This document shows, piece by piece, positions 48,501 through 58,900 of a stretch of 64,000 nt of DNA. This DNA is from Bolinopsis microptera (lineage: Eukaryota; Ctenophora; Tentaculata; Lobata; Bolinopsidae), in the NCBI RefSeq assembly GCF_026151205.1, contig NC_087084.1, positions 10,629,453 to 10,693,452 of the forward strand. The letters are read 5' to 3'. The number at the start of each line of letters is the position of its first letter. The stretch's first letter is position 1. The notes beneath the pieces are model-generated. The model had not been told where the DNA came from and did not search any database. It saw only the letters and a program-made list of their open reading frames with translations. The position numbers were made by a program, and so were the translations under genes.

Positions 48501-49132
48501 AATGTTTCAATCACCTAATATTATTTTGTAATTTGTATCGACATATATCGTTTTTCAGTTATGTAAGTTACCTAATATCTATTAATTATTCTAGTATTTG
48601 TGATTAATTTGTATTGATTTATTATTTGTGACTTATAAATTAGTAACAATTATATTACCGTCTAAAAAAATTTTTGTCGAAAATTTATTTTAGTCTAAAA
48701 AAATTTTTGTCAAAAAATTTATTTTATGAAGGAGTAAGTTGTCAAAAGATGCGCATTTGTATATTCATTTATTGCTTGTTTAATTTGTTTTTTGTGTTTA
48801 ATTTACGATTATTTGTGTTTGAGATTCTGTGATTAAATTTATTTTGTTGATTGTAATGTTGTGATATTGCATAATTTATTGTAAATGTAGCATATGTTTC
48901 AGAAAATTATGTAATGTAATGCGATGGAAGTTCTTTAAGCTGGCAATTCCAGTCCAAACCCTGGAAACATGACATAAAAGATTCGATTTTACTTCTTTGA
49001 ATGAAAAGCACTAATATATATGGTTAGGGTTAGGGTTGGGATTAGGGTTTATGTAAAACCGTTTTGTACGGCTGCAAAACCATAAAAACCAAAGTCACGT
49101 GAAATTTTTGGGCGAGCGAATTAGTAAGAGCC
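45508..49132 (+). mobile_element. Penelope-like retroelement with N-terminal GIY-YIG (Naiad/Chlamys-type order)
   Basis: The ~3.6-kb element is bounded by imperfect inverted ends (left GCTCCTACTAAATCGCTCGC; right, inverted, GCTCTTACTAATTCGCTCGC). A 9-bp direct repeat GACTAATCC lies just outside, at 45499-45507 and 49133-49141. TTAGGG-like tracts lie inside both ends (about 45703-45735 and 49021-49050). The 3' flank has a ~36-bp tandem duplication at 48660-48727. It abuts the stop codon of the minus-strand receptor gene at 49152. The element limits are inferred from the repeats. Confidence 0.75.
45766..48531 (+). CDS. Penelope-like element polyprotein: GIY-YIG endonuclease - reverse transcriptase
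   Basis: An open frame of about 920 codons runs from 45766 to the stop at 48529-48531, with no in-frame ATG before 46102, so the true start is unclear. The N-terminus has a cysteine cluster (CDRKSCVTC) and a GIY-YIG core written as IYLIKC ... YIGHT (about 45937-45990), followed by RISQHKS. The RT follows: PTDKAKNNITIVCKK, TYDFSTLYTSIPH, GIPMGTNAAPQIANVY, and the catalytic YQDD at 48046-48057. In canonical Penelope proteins the endonuclease follows the RT. The order here is that of the permuted Naiad/Chlamys-type clade. There are no internal stops or frameshifts, so it may be recently active. Confidence 0.85.
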   Translation, partial: YQSNDPESLETFKIVPCDRKSCVTCLNRLSFDNFYTNCTTNSTFLINFNGSCQTKNCIYLIKCLHKDCKYQYIGHTINSIASRISQHKSTIKLGGGCKILRDHFTKIHSTENMAIMPIKLLPNNTTLKEREDIEEACMLQLNTVFPYGLNVRVKKKNILDACNIVMNSKTTIYSQFDIVKINRHSRGGRFISNIVSERQEFDIDVFYEDLLDDDKTIDMHDIRTNLCNLKKKQLKLVYIKAISYINNFNSSITTCRFHKILLVKDLSWFYLTRMGLACKNNSKSNSFIVVNYVNKFVEYIDFRKIFKMEQVTKAAPFKSKYHQQPTLSYKYPPTIRSKVLNYKKVYNEANIDSETLKCNCVSSRYTDPTHKHVITGELSMISNDKLRNLLMKGLNYRDQAKPCTEKALKSVKTALKSYCDKLSNLWHKPIEEFQEWKTLIIEQVKIQLQGAKPYPYYSVLSDVGVLADLDELHKDFVLVPTDKAKNNITIVCKKFYISMIEKELSSNTFTKVNRSEDDIINEHKAFLLKNRIKFDEDNSKLPYLYITPKQHKKPVGVRYITSGSGSSLQQLSVYLSICIKSMLHSAKNKSIYDNKFHVRNDYFVIDNNEPILDFLSNDNTQKGLKSVSTYDFSTLYTSIPHIQLKDNLRMFVERVFDFKDKSYIIPNLYTKKAYFSDNVSKNKVQFSKDTLLECLNYLIDNSYVTYQGQIYRQVIGIPMGTNAAPQIANVYLHVYEYKYIKLLIEKGDTENLKRLKDTFRYQDDLIVFNDFNLLQNVLEDIYPKEMIVNNTNISARKCCYLDLNISIYQGKFRVTLYDKRKDYNFKVISYPFLDGNVPNNLSYGIFISQLVRLARINSTLKGFKNCVTELLGKLVAQGFKLAALRNKFVKFYKSRLNIWGKYGSDIYDEFIEMFQSPNIIL

Positions 49133-49151
49133 GACTAATCCTGATCATTAC

Positions 49152-51505
49152 TTAACTGAAGTTAGCATACACATCGTCTTGCTGCAGAGTTTGTCCTCTT
49201 TCTGGGAGAGCAGGTTTAGCAACTTCACCGCAGGTACAAGAGGGACATCTCCGTCCTTGGACTGTCACCTGGCTGTTTGAGGGATCAGCTTGGTACACCA
49301 TCTGTATATCTTCCATCATGATCCTTGCTCGTCTTTCCCTCCACGTGAAAATGATGTGTCCTACGACCATGGTGATGATGATCACACAAAGGGCCATGCT
49401 CATCACTGACAGAGCGTCAACAGCAGACTTTTGGCAGATGGTTTTATCTTTGGACGGTGAGGTTCCTTCTGGACAAACACTGCAAGTAGCTCCATTCCCG
49501 ACGTGGTTTTCTGGACATTCAGTGCAGGTGTGTCTTTCCCAGGAGAACCCCTTAGGACAAGAAGAGCACTCAGAAGATTGGGACTCAGATACTGTGAAGA
49601 TAGGGCACTTTGAGCAGACGGAGAAGAACTGTCCACTGAAGTGGTTTTCAGGACAGGGTTCACACTGGCTAGTGTCTTCATACCAGTATGTTCCAGCTAA
49701 GCAGTTACACACTCCACTACTGCTACCCGGAGTAGTGCAGTTCACACAGCTCTCTCCATCCCAAGATAGTCCACCTGGACAATGACACTCTTCAGAGAGA
49801 GGGAGGGAGGTGGCTTCATGAGGACATCTTATACAAGTACCTAGTTCTTTGTCTTTGAAGAAGTTTGCTGAGCATGCTTTACAGGATCCATCCCCGCTGG
49901 AGTTCCATTCCCATCCATATCCCTTCTCACAGCTGCAAACCTGTCCGTTATTTTGAGGCAGCGATCCTGTTGGACATGTACTGCACACGGCTCCATTTCC
50001 AACATGACTTTCTGGGCATTCGGAGCAAGTGTAGTTTTGCCACACAGATCCACTCAAGCAGTGCGAGCACTCGGAAGATCCTGTGTCAGATACAGTGTTA
50101 ATGGGACACTTTGAACAGACAGTGGAGAAATTTCCACTGAAAAAATTACTTGGACAGGGTTTGCACTGGTTAGTCTGTTCATTCCAAAATGTTCCAGCAG
50201 AGCAGTCACAAACGCCTGTACTATTGCCTGGAGTAGTACAGTCTACACAGCTCTTTCCATCCCAAGATAATCCTCCGGAGCACTGGCAACTCTCAGAGAG
50301 AGGAAGGGAGGTGGCTTCTTGAGGACATCTTATGCAAGTTCCTTGTTCTTTGTCTTTGTAGAAGTTCATAGGACAAGCTTTGCAGGAGTCCTTATCCATT
50401 CCCCATTCCCATCCATATCCCTTCTCACAGCTGCAATCCTGTCCGTTGTTGATTGGCACTGATCCTGTAGGACAACGCACACAGTCAGTTGGGCGCATTC
50501 CTCCTTCCTTGCTGACTGTACCACTTGGACATGGCACACAGCTTCTGAGGTCAGAGTAGAGGTATGTGCCAGCGATACAGGCGCAGTGTGTTGATCCTTT
50601 TACAGAAGTAGAGTTCCCCGGGCATTCCAGACATTCATCTCTGTCAGGACTCATGTAGGTGTCCTCATTGCAGGAGCAGGAGGTGGATCCAGCAAGGGAA
50701 GTGGAGTTAGTAGGACAGCGGAGACAGGAGGACGTTTCACTAGGTTCGGAGGAGTAGGTATTGGCTGAGCATTCATAGCACATGCTGGAACCTGAGCGTC
50801 TTTGTCCAGGAGGGCAGACCAGTCTGTCGTCGTTTTTTGGCAGAGCACACCATAGCCAGACGTCATTGTCGTGAGTTTCTCCTGTAATGTCTGTTCCGTA
50901 GACACACAGAGGAAACACGTCTTCACTTTCCAAACAGTTCATGTTTTTGAACTTGATTTCTAAGCTTTCTTGAAATTGGTATCTCTGACCGATGGTCCAG
51001 CTCATGACTTTGTCGTACCCCATGATACGACAAATCAACTCTGCGGTTGTGTGATCAAATTTGTTGCCACTCACCGTCTTGATACCGTACTTGAGAAGAC
51101 CATGTCCTCTTTGAGTGTCCTGATTGTCTTTGTCTACAAGGTAGAATGTGCTGGTGTCTCCTAGCCGGGACCGAGCGTTGCATTGCAGCCAGAGAGAGTA
51201 GTAATAATTCCCGTAGTTATACTTCCGGTAACGACACTGTGGAACTACACTACCTGTACATTCAAGTTGTTGATACCTGATAGGGTAGTTCTGCTGCCAT
51301 TCGTAACTGCGAGTATAGGTGTAGGAGTTATAGGACAAGTAGCCTAACATCCGGCACATCCAGGTCAGGGTGGTAGATGTAGATCCTACGTTAGGATAGT
51401 AAACTGTTCCTCCGTTAACATCAAGAAGTCCGTAGTCAACTGTGTTAGGGATCATGTTGTAGGAGTTGGTGTACACGAGATGGTAGTCGTAAATTGCTGC
51501 TGCTC
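49152..51505 (-). CDS. Type I membrane receptor: SRCR-like modules, cysteine-rich repeats, one TM (last exon; 5' exons not found)
   Basis: The exon starts after an acceptor at 51506-51507 with two bases of a split codon and runs 783 codons to TAA at 49154-49152. It opens inside or just before an SRCR-like module (CRMLGY ... ECTGSVVPQC), followed by a second (ICRIMGY ... NCLESEDVFPLC). Then come about ten ephrin-receptor/GCC2-GCC3-like cysteine repeats (CxxCPxxT patterns). Next is a TM segment around MALCVIIITMVVGHIIFTW, a basic stop-transfer RERR, and a ~60-residue tail with MVYQ and a C-terminal VYANFS. A signal peptide must lie in an upstream exon, to the right, that could not be identified. 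A 508-bp superrepeat is duplicated inside the exon. It is probably a surface recognition or adhesion receptor; the ligand is unknown. Confidence 0.8.
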
Positions 51506-52143
51506 CTGAAATTATATCATTTAATTGGATCGAATCAAATACACAAATTATTTTTTGTGGTTATTGACAATCTCATTCGAAAATATTATTAATTTTTGAC
51601 CAATTTTTGGAATGTAAACTAAATATCAAATGTGGTAACGCTGTCCCTTTCGCATAAACTTATTTTCCGAAAAATACGCGTACAGAAACTTTAAAATTGC
51701 GTGCACACGTCAAAATGCGCACGATTGCTGGGTTTGTACTGGTGGGTAATTATTAAAACACGGTTAACCTGAGGCCAAGATCACAAGGGGTTACGTACTT
51801 TTAATGCAGAAGAAATTTTCGGATTTGCAAGCTAGTTCAATTATTTCACACTCACAGTCTATTAATCGAGATTAGATTTGAGACTTGAAATGTAACATTA
51901 CATTTCCAACTAAATAGCGAATGTCGAGTGTCGAGTGGTTCAGTGTATGTGTTATTGTGTTTGGTATATAATGATTACAGTAGTTGCTATGAGTATGAAG
52001 GTAAACCGATAATAATATTAGATCGGAAAGTAAACCATTTTAAGACATTTTAGGGTTTATTTTACAAAACTTGTGGCACAACTTGCCCCCATTCGTGGCA
52101 CGCTTTCCCCATCTATATTTGACTGTTTTATAGTGGTTCAGTG
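51506..52143. other. Region expected to hold 5' exons of the receptor gene
   Basis: AT-rich. No minus-strand exon with a signal-peptide-like frame and a matching donor phase could be supported. The TIR element that begins at 52144 may separate the visible exon from its 5' part. Confidence 0.4.
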
Positions 52144-53021
52144 TACCTTACTCGGGATTATTATAACCGGGATAAAGTGGTGGGTTTTGGAAGATTCCGC
52201 CATATTTTTCCCGGTCAAAAATTTTACCAGTCATAAAAAAACCCGCCGACTCAGATTATGGGGTTCCAAGGGGGTGGTGATCATCATGTTTTACCTGAAG
52301 TCTCATATGTGCTAGAGAAGACTTTTGAAGCAGTGGATGTAGGGCTGTAACTTTATTGGCGGTTGCTACCATAATTTCGTTATAAAAATCACAATTTGGT
52401 TATAAAAATTAGATTTCAGGGTGGACCGTGATTTTCACTTTTCTTGCCCATGAAGTGAGTAAACTGTGCCACTATTTCATGGTCACCGTGGATTGATTAC
52501 TGGAGCAGTTGAAGATGCAAAGCCAAGACGTTCCCCAATACCAAGCGGTGGGCAGGAAATTAAGCTCCGGCTGACCTTCAGAGCAGTAGCCCCATTAGCG
52601 GACAAAATGAAAGTCTTGTTAAGACAACAATACAACTTCGAATTTGACGGTCAGCAGCAGGGGGATATCAATAATGATAATGGAGGGGACATTAGCGATA
52701 ATGAGAATGAGAATACGCTTTAATGAAGATTTGACTTATTATTGCTATAGATTTATTTTCCTTTAAATACTAGACGTGTCTTTTTTTCTATTTCTGAGTA
52801 ATATCAGTAACTGTAAATTGAAATAACTTGTTTAACAAGTAACAAAAACAGAAATTTCGGTGGAAAATTTGTTGACCTCTGAAAAAAAACTTGAAAGGTC
52901 GGCCACCGGTAAATACATGACCGGGATAAATTGGCGGGTTTTGTGAAAGTCTGCCATATTTTTCCCGGTTATTAATTTTCCCAGTCATAAATTAACCCGC
53001 TATAATATTCCCGAGTAAGGT
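52144..53021 (+). mobile_element. TIR element (~880 bp) enclosing a short reading frame
   Basis: The left end TACCTTACTCGGGATTATTA is mirrored at the right end (TAATATTCCCGAGTAAGGTA, ending 53021). Subterminal GCCATATTTTTCCCGGT occurs near both ends. Inside, 52466-52723 is an 85-codon open frame with balanced codon use (GQEIKLRLTFRAVAPLADKM ... acidic Asn/Asp-rich tail) ending in TAA. It may be the last exon of the parent transposase or a captured host fragment. The superfamily is not recognised. Confidence 0.6.
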
Positions 53022-53040
53022 ATATGTTTAGTTATATAAT

Positions 53041-53357
53041 GACTAGAAAGCCCGTGGTCACATGGAGGAAGCCGAATTGTATTCGTTGACAGTAAGTTTT
53101 TATCGCATCAAAAACTATCCATCGCACAACCAAAAATACAGCCAATTAAAATGTTGCTCGCACGAAGCACAACGTAATTACCACAAAACCGATCAAAATG
53201 TCGCTTGCAAATCTTTGCACGTGCGCGTTTCAACACCGTTACCATGGTTACTACACAACTGACAACTTGTATTTGTTTACTTAATTTGCACGTGGGCGTT
53301 CGTACAGACAGACAAACAGACATACAAAGAAAATCTTTCGAATTATAATTATGACTA
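53041..53357. repeat. Dispersed ~320-bp repeat, copy A
   Basis: Starts GACTAGAAAGCCCGTGG and ends AATCTTTCGAATTATAAT. Internal words ACCACAAAACCGATCAAAAT and AAATCTTTGCACGTGC are shared with copies at 53580-53870 and 55012-55368. No coding capacity; probably a MITE or SINE-like family. Confidence 0.75.
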
Positions 53358-53400
53358 GTCCCAGCAATTCTGTCCATCTTATTGTACAACTATCTATGAG

Positions 53401-53520
53401 GATAATCCTAGATAATTCTAGATAATTCTAGATTATTCTAGATAATTCTAGATAATTCTAGATAATTCTAGATAATTCTAGATAATTCTAGATAATTCTA
53501 GATAATTCTAGATAATTCTA
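53401..53520. repeat. 10-bp tandem repeat GATAATTCTA
   Basis: Twelve copies lie between dispersed-repeat copies A and B. Confidence 0.95.
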
Positions 53521-53579
53521 AATCTTAAATTATCAGGAAACTGGAAACTCGATGTAAGACTTTACGTAAAATCACCCCT

Positions 53580-53870
53580 TATAAGTTATCGCACCAAAAA
53601 ATATTCATCCCAACCGAAGAAACAGTTTAAGCACAACGTAATTACCACAAAACCGATCAAAATACCGTTCCTAAAATCTTTGCACGTGCACGTCCGCATT
53701 ACAACATCGTTGCTATGCAGCAACCTTTTGGTATTTACCTAACTTCCTATTTCTCATATAATTTGCTCTTGGGTGGTCGTACATACAGACTGACCGACAG
53801 ACAGAAATAATCTTTCGAATTATAATCTTACTATATAATATATAAAGCGAGACGATATATCCGTGCCATT
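53580..53870. repeat. Dispersed ~300-bp repeat, copy B
   Basis: Shares ACCACAAAACCGATCAAAAT and AATCTTTCGAATTATAAT with copies A and C, then continues into TATAAAGCGAGACGATATA. That last word recurs at 55679, next to the 3' end of the non-LTR element. Confidence 0.7.
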
Positions 53871-54956
53871 TTACTGACACCACGATATCAACTTTAACGA
53901 GACTTTTCGCAAAAACCGTAAAAGATATACAATTACAACTGAAACTTTTTTGACTGGGTAAAATTCTTTAATGGCCTTCAAATCAGCATAAAAAATAAAA
54001 ATTGGCCAAGGAATAAGAATTTTAGTGCCCAAAATTTGGACTCCCAAGTGGTGTCAAAAACGCGAATTAAATAAGTAATAATTATTTTAGTCTCTCGAGT
54101 CTTGACACCACTTTAGGGTTAGACGGGTTCCTGCTAGTATTGATAACTAGAAGGCAAATATAATGCTCATTGCTAATCGAAAAAATGGTGAAATTTTACA
54201 ATTTGGATACTCAATTCACCATAAAAACCATTCACCATCGGGCATTATTCATAATTAAATTGATGTCAGCTGTCATGTCTAGATAAAAATTAAGCTAGAG
54301 TCAGCCTATGTAACAAATATTTTTAGTGTAATCATTATATTTCTGACATTGTACATGCAATGTTGCAATCTGGGAGGGGCTCCACTGCTCTTATCTCAAA
54401 GTACGCTAAAGTTTTTGTGTTCTACTGTGATCAAACTATATTTTAATTCTATGGCTGGAATGTTGGTATAATTTCAACTTTAGTAGCTCAATCCTTTAAT
54501 TCCAGTGCTCCGATTTCTGAGTTCTAACACCCAATTATTATTAGTTTCATACCTATTCACAGAAAATCTTTTCAGTGATTTGATCATGGCTAAGGTTACA
54601 AAATATTTCGAAGATATTAGGAAATGAAGTTACACTTAAAGTGTTGATAAAGTGTTGATAAAGATAACACTATACAATATAATTTACAACCTTTTGTTAC
54701 CGCGTGGGAGCGATTTATGCTGTTAAAATATACTCAGCCCATGCAATTACAATATTGTCAAACACTGGTTACTGTTAGTGTTACTGAAATTAGGCCAAGG
54801 GATTACGTATCAAGTCAATTAAATCAATCTAACGGGAATTCTCAACTACGGCGTACAATACAAAATGAATTTAGCGGTGATTATATAGTATATATATGTA
54901 TATTGGTATTGTTTTGTACATGTTATCATGAAACGAATCGTTTGTCCGCCATTTTG
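53871..54956. other. Intergenic DNA, no gene recognised
   Basis: AT-rich with no supportable frame. The 101-codon frame at 54717-55022 overlaps the poly-G run and a dispersed repeat. Confidence 0.5.
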
Positions 54957-54979
54957 GGGGGGGGGGGGGGGGGGGGGGG
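54957..54979. repeat. Poly-G run (~23 nt)
   Basis: Uninterrupted G run. Its length in the assembly is uncertain. Confidence 0.9.
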
Positions 54980-55011
54980 TCACACATACAGAAATAATCT
55001 TTCATTTTATA

Positions 55012-55368
55012 TGATAGACTAGAAAGCCTGTGATCACAGGGAGAAAGGTAATAGCACTGTTTAGCACTAGTTTTGTAGTCAGTTTTTATGATCGAATAAA
55101 AAATATCCGTCACAACCGAAAATGCAGCTGATTAAGATGTAGCTCGCAACGAACCCAATGTAATTACGTACCAATGTAATTACGTACCACAAACCGATCA
55201 AAATGGCACTCGCAAATCTTTGCACGTGCGTTTAACAATCCTCGTTACCATGGTTATTAGTAACTTCCTGTTTCTCATAGAGTCATACAATTTGCACGTG
55301 GACAATACATAGTCATACACATACAGACAAAGATAATCTTTCGAATTACAATTTATAGATTACAACAG
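55012..55368. repeat. Dispersed ~350-bp repeat, copy C
   Basis: Starts AGACTAGAAAGCCTGTG and ends ATCTTTCGAATTACAAT. Contains a small tandem duplication (CCAATGTAATTACGTA) and the shared GATCAAAATGGC/AAATCTTTGCACGTGC words. Confidence 0.75.
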
Positions 55369-55922
55369 TCGCTATAAAGGTAAAACGATGTTACAACAAT
55401 AGTTATTTTTTAATAGTCTCCGATTTTAATAAACTTGGTACCAAATTTGCCTCAAAATGTGAACATGCAACATTACACATTATAAAATTAACCGTGAAGC
55501 ACGATTATGTAGGTCCAGTTTCCTGAGCTGCGCATTGTAAATGGACGAGAAATGAACAATTTCTCGATTAAAATTCCTATAACTTGTAACATAGTCCTTA
55601 CTCATCGAATCCCTTTTAGCTTTCAACCAGTCATACTCATACTTAGCCAATTTGAAGAAACATTTTAGTTTTACTATGTATAAAGCGAGACGATATAAAT
55701 AGGATTAAACAGGATTAAACAGGATTAAACATGAAATTACCAGAGAGAACACTAACGGACTCGTCTTGGCTATACAAGGATGAATAAATCAATAAATAAA
55801 ATTATTAAAACTGAATCATTTAAAAATTATTAAAATTTAACCGTTTACAATGTCACGAAAATAAAAGAAGATCGTCTATAATAATTTAAGGTAATACAGT
55901 AAATAAAGTTCGAGTACGAGGA

Positions 55923-58900
55923 TTAGGACTTATTTTTAGGATTTCGAAGGTTTGAAGAGTCTGTTAGGTATTTCCCGAATTCTTTTGTGTGACAAGAGTT
56001 CATTATGGTCCTATACTCTTTTAGCATTACAAGGCTTTTCAGGTTATCAGAAAGCTTTGAGCGGAGGGAGTGGTATCCAGGGCATTCAGTTATGACATGA
56101 TCCTCAGTTTCTAGGATAGGTGTTTCAAAGAAAGGTAGCTCTTCGAAAAAGCGAATGACGTCTGTGTCTGGAGAGCAGCAAAAACGACACGTTTTCAATG
56201 CTGTGTTGTATCGATCACTAGTATATCGACCTTTCTCTACCCTCAGATCGTGACTGCTAGAGCGAAGTTTAGCAATGTTAGCTCTCTTAAGCCTGCACGG
56301 AATCTGTAAGTACTGTTCTTCACCAAACTCAGGTTTGACCGCGGTGTAGAATGACATCTTCGGCTGGTTGTGAAGATCCTTTTTCCAGTGGTTCACAAAG
56401 GTTTCGTGTATGTGCTCACGTGCTGCAAGAGCGGGGTGTAGGTTTGGTTTAGCGGAGGTGCTCATCTTGATGATAGTGGACCAAGTGTCATACCAGGTAA
56501 GGTTCAGTTGTTTCTGCTCCTGAAATGTATGGTGCAGAAGTGTGTTCACGTTACCTACTACCGCTTGTGATGCTCTATAGAAGTAGGCAATACATTGAGG
56601 GAGGACGGTCACTGTCCAGGGGGTTCTTCCTGTGTCGCCGTAACAGAAGTTGTTATTTGCCTTTTTGTGGACACCCAATATCCATTTAAGAATTTTTAGG
56701 TGAGTAGATTCGAGAGCATCTTTTGCTGCTGCTTTTGGGAGACTCACTTCTTGGTTTTTTGAGAGAATGGCTTTCGCGATGTTGGTCGATGGCAGCCAAA
56801 CAGGGCATCCGTATGTAGCTGCTGGCTTGACTAAGCTATCGATGAGTTTTAGCATCGTGCTAGTGGAGAGTGCTCTCGTGTCAATAATTCGTCTCATAGA
56901 GAAGAACGAGCGTAGAGCTTTTTTCCTAAGCTCGTCGATTGCTTGTTTGAAGGAACCGTTCAGAGAGAATTGGATTCCAAGGTAGCAGTATTTTCTTACT
57001 GGTGCGATGTCCAAGTTTCCTAGTTTAAATCCGTAAGCACATTTGAGTATTCGTGAGCTTGTGTTAAATACCATCACACTGGTTTTGTTGATGTTCACAG
57101 ACAACTCCCACTTTACGGCATAGTCATGCAAGCAGTTCAGCAGTTTCTGTAAGCTGTCCGCATCCAGCGCTAAGAGGACCAGGTCATCTGCCCAAAGGAG
57201 GTGGCTTACTTTAACACCGTTTAGAAGAGGTACATCCAATTCCTCAATTTGTTCCAGCCTGATGGAGAGCTCGTGGATATAAAGTTTGAAGAGCTCAGGG
57301 GACATCGGATGCCCTTGTTCTGTACCGATCGTGACGTCAATGGCTGCGGAGAGCTTTTGGATCAGCTTGACTCGGGTTGAAGAGTTGTTGTACATGTGAC
57401 TGATGCATTCGAAGAATTTGCCTGCTATTCCCATGTTGCTCAACTTGAACAGAAGTGCTTCCCTACATACACTATCGAAAGCCTTGCGATAGTCAACAAA
57501 GCATGCGAATAGTCGCTTCTTCTCTTTCTTGGCGTATTTCTCAATGATTGTATTTAGGGTGAGTATGTGGTCATTACATTGGGCTCCACTCCTGAATCCA
57601 AGTTGATAGGGTCGGTCAGGACAGGCTCTTTCTCTGAATTCGATTAACCGTTTGAGGAGTAGATTCGAAAAGAGTTTACCGAGACAGCTCCCAATTGTTA
57701 TGGCCCGATAGTTATCAGGGTTTTGCCGGTCACCCTTCTTATGGAGGGGAGTTGTGATGGAGTTGTTCCAGGAGTAAGTTCCATGCTGGAGGCAGGAGTT
57801 GAAGAGTTTTACCACGACGAGTTGGAGTTTCTCGTTGGAGTTTTTCAACATTTCGTTGGATATCAGATCATCGGACACACTCTTATTGTTTTTGAGTTTT
57901 TTAGTTGCATCTTTGATTTCCTGTAACGTGAAGTCGCGATTCAGTTCATCGACCAGTTCATTGGTGAGCTGCGAATTGTTGGACAATGGAGTAGAGGTGA
58001 CATCGTCCCTTGAGTGATCGTTCCTACCACACTTCCGGTTGTAGAGATCATTAAAGAATTTGTGGAAGAGGATGAGATCGTAAATGTCGAATGGTTCTTC
58101 ATCTTTGTACTGGTCAGATAGCCGTTTGAGTGCTGCCCAGTTTACATCTCCACTTTCGTTTATCTTCTGGTTCATCTCATACAGGAATTTCCCCTTTTTC
58201 ATCCTCTTAATAGCTCGGTATTCCTTTTTTCTGAGGAAGTGCTGGTCACGAAGGAAGTTGCTGTGTGGGTTACTGTTGGCATTTCTGTCGGCTCTGTTGG
58301 CCTCCCTTTTAGCATGTCTACAGCTTTGGTCAAACCACTTTTTCTTACTGGTGCGTTTGCCACTTTTGGTCGTAGTAACAAAATTCGCAAGATTGTGGTA
58401 TGTTGCAACCACGTCTTTATTAAGCTGAGCAGCGTCGTTTGCTGTGTTCACTGGTTGATCAAGGAGGCAGTCCATTTTGTCTTTGAATGACTGATCATTC
58501 TGTGCCAGCCGGAACTTAGTTACTGTGTCTGCAGAGAGGTTCTCTGATAAGTTCCATTTGAAAGCTTTAGGTGCATCTTGGATATCTGGCGATTCAAGAC
58601 TGTTAGAAATCCTTCTTAAAGGGTTTGTCGATATTGACATTGACAGCGCTCTGTGATCGGAATATTGAGAGATGCTCTCAATTTTCAGGTGGCGGACTCT
58701 GTCATGAAGACTCGTCGAGACGCAAATGTAATCAACTGTGCTGACACCATGCCGCTGAATACAGGTGGGTTCACCGAATATGTCGCCGAGAGTTCTGCCA
58801 TTTAGGATGACTAGGCCTGTCATCTGAAGGAGTTCGATGAAGGGTCGCCCATTCGTGTTTAGCTTTGGGTCTGAGTTATTGCGTTTAGCCAGCTTTTTAG

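Noticed and set aside
49318..50322. Plus-strand ORFs of 78-155 aa
   Set aside because: Shadows of the cysteine-rich receptor exon on the opposite strand.
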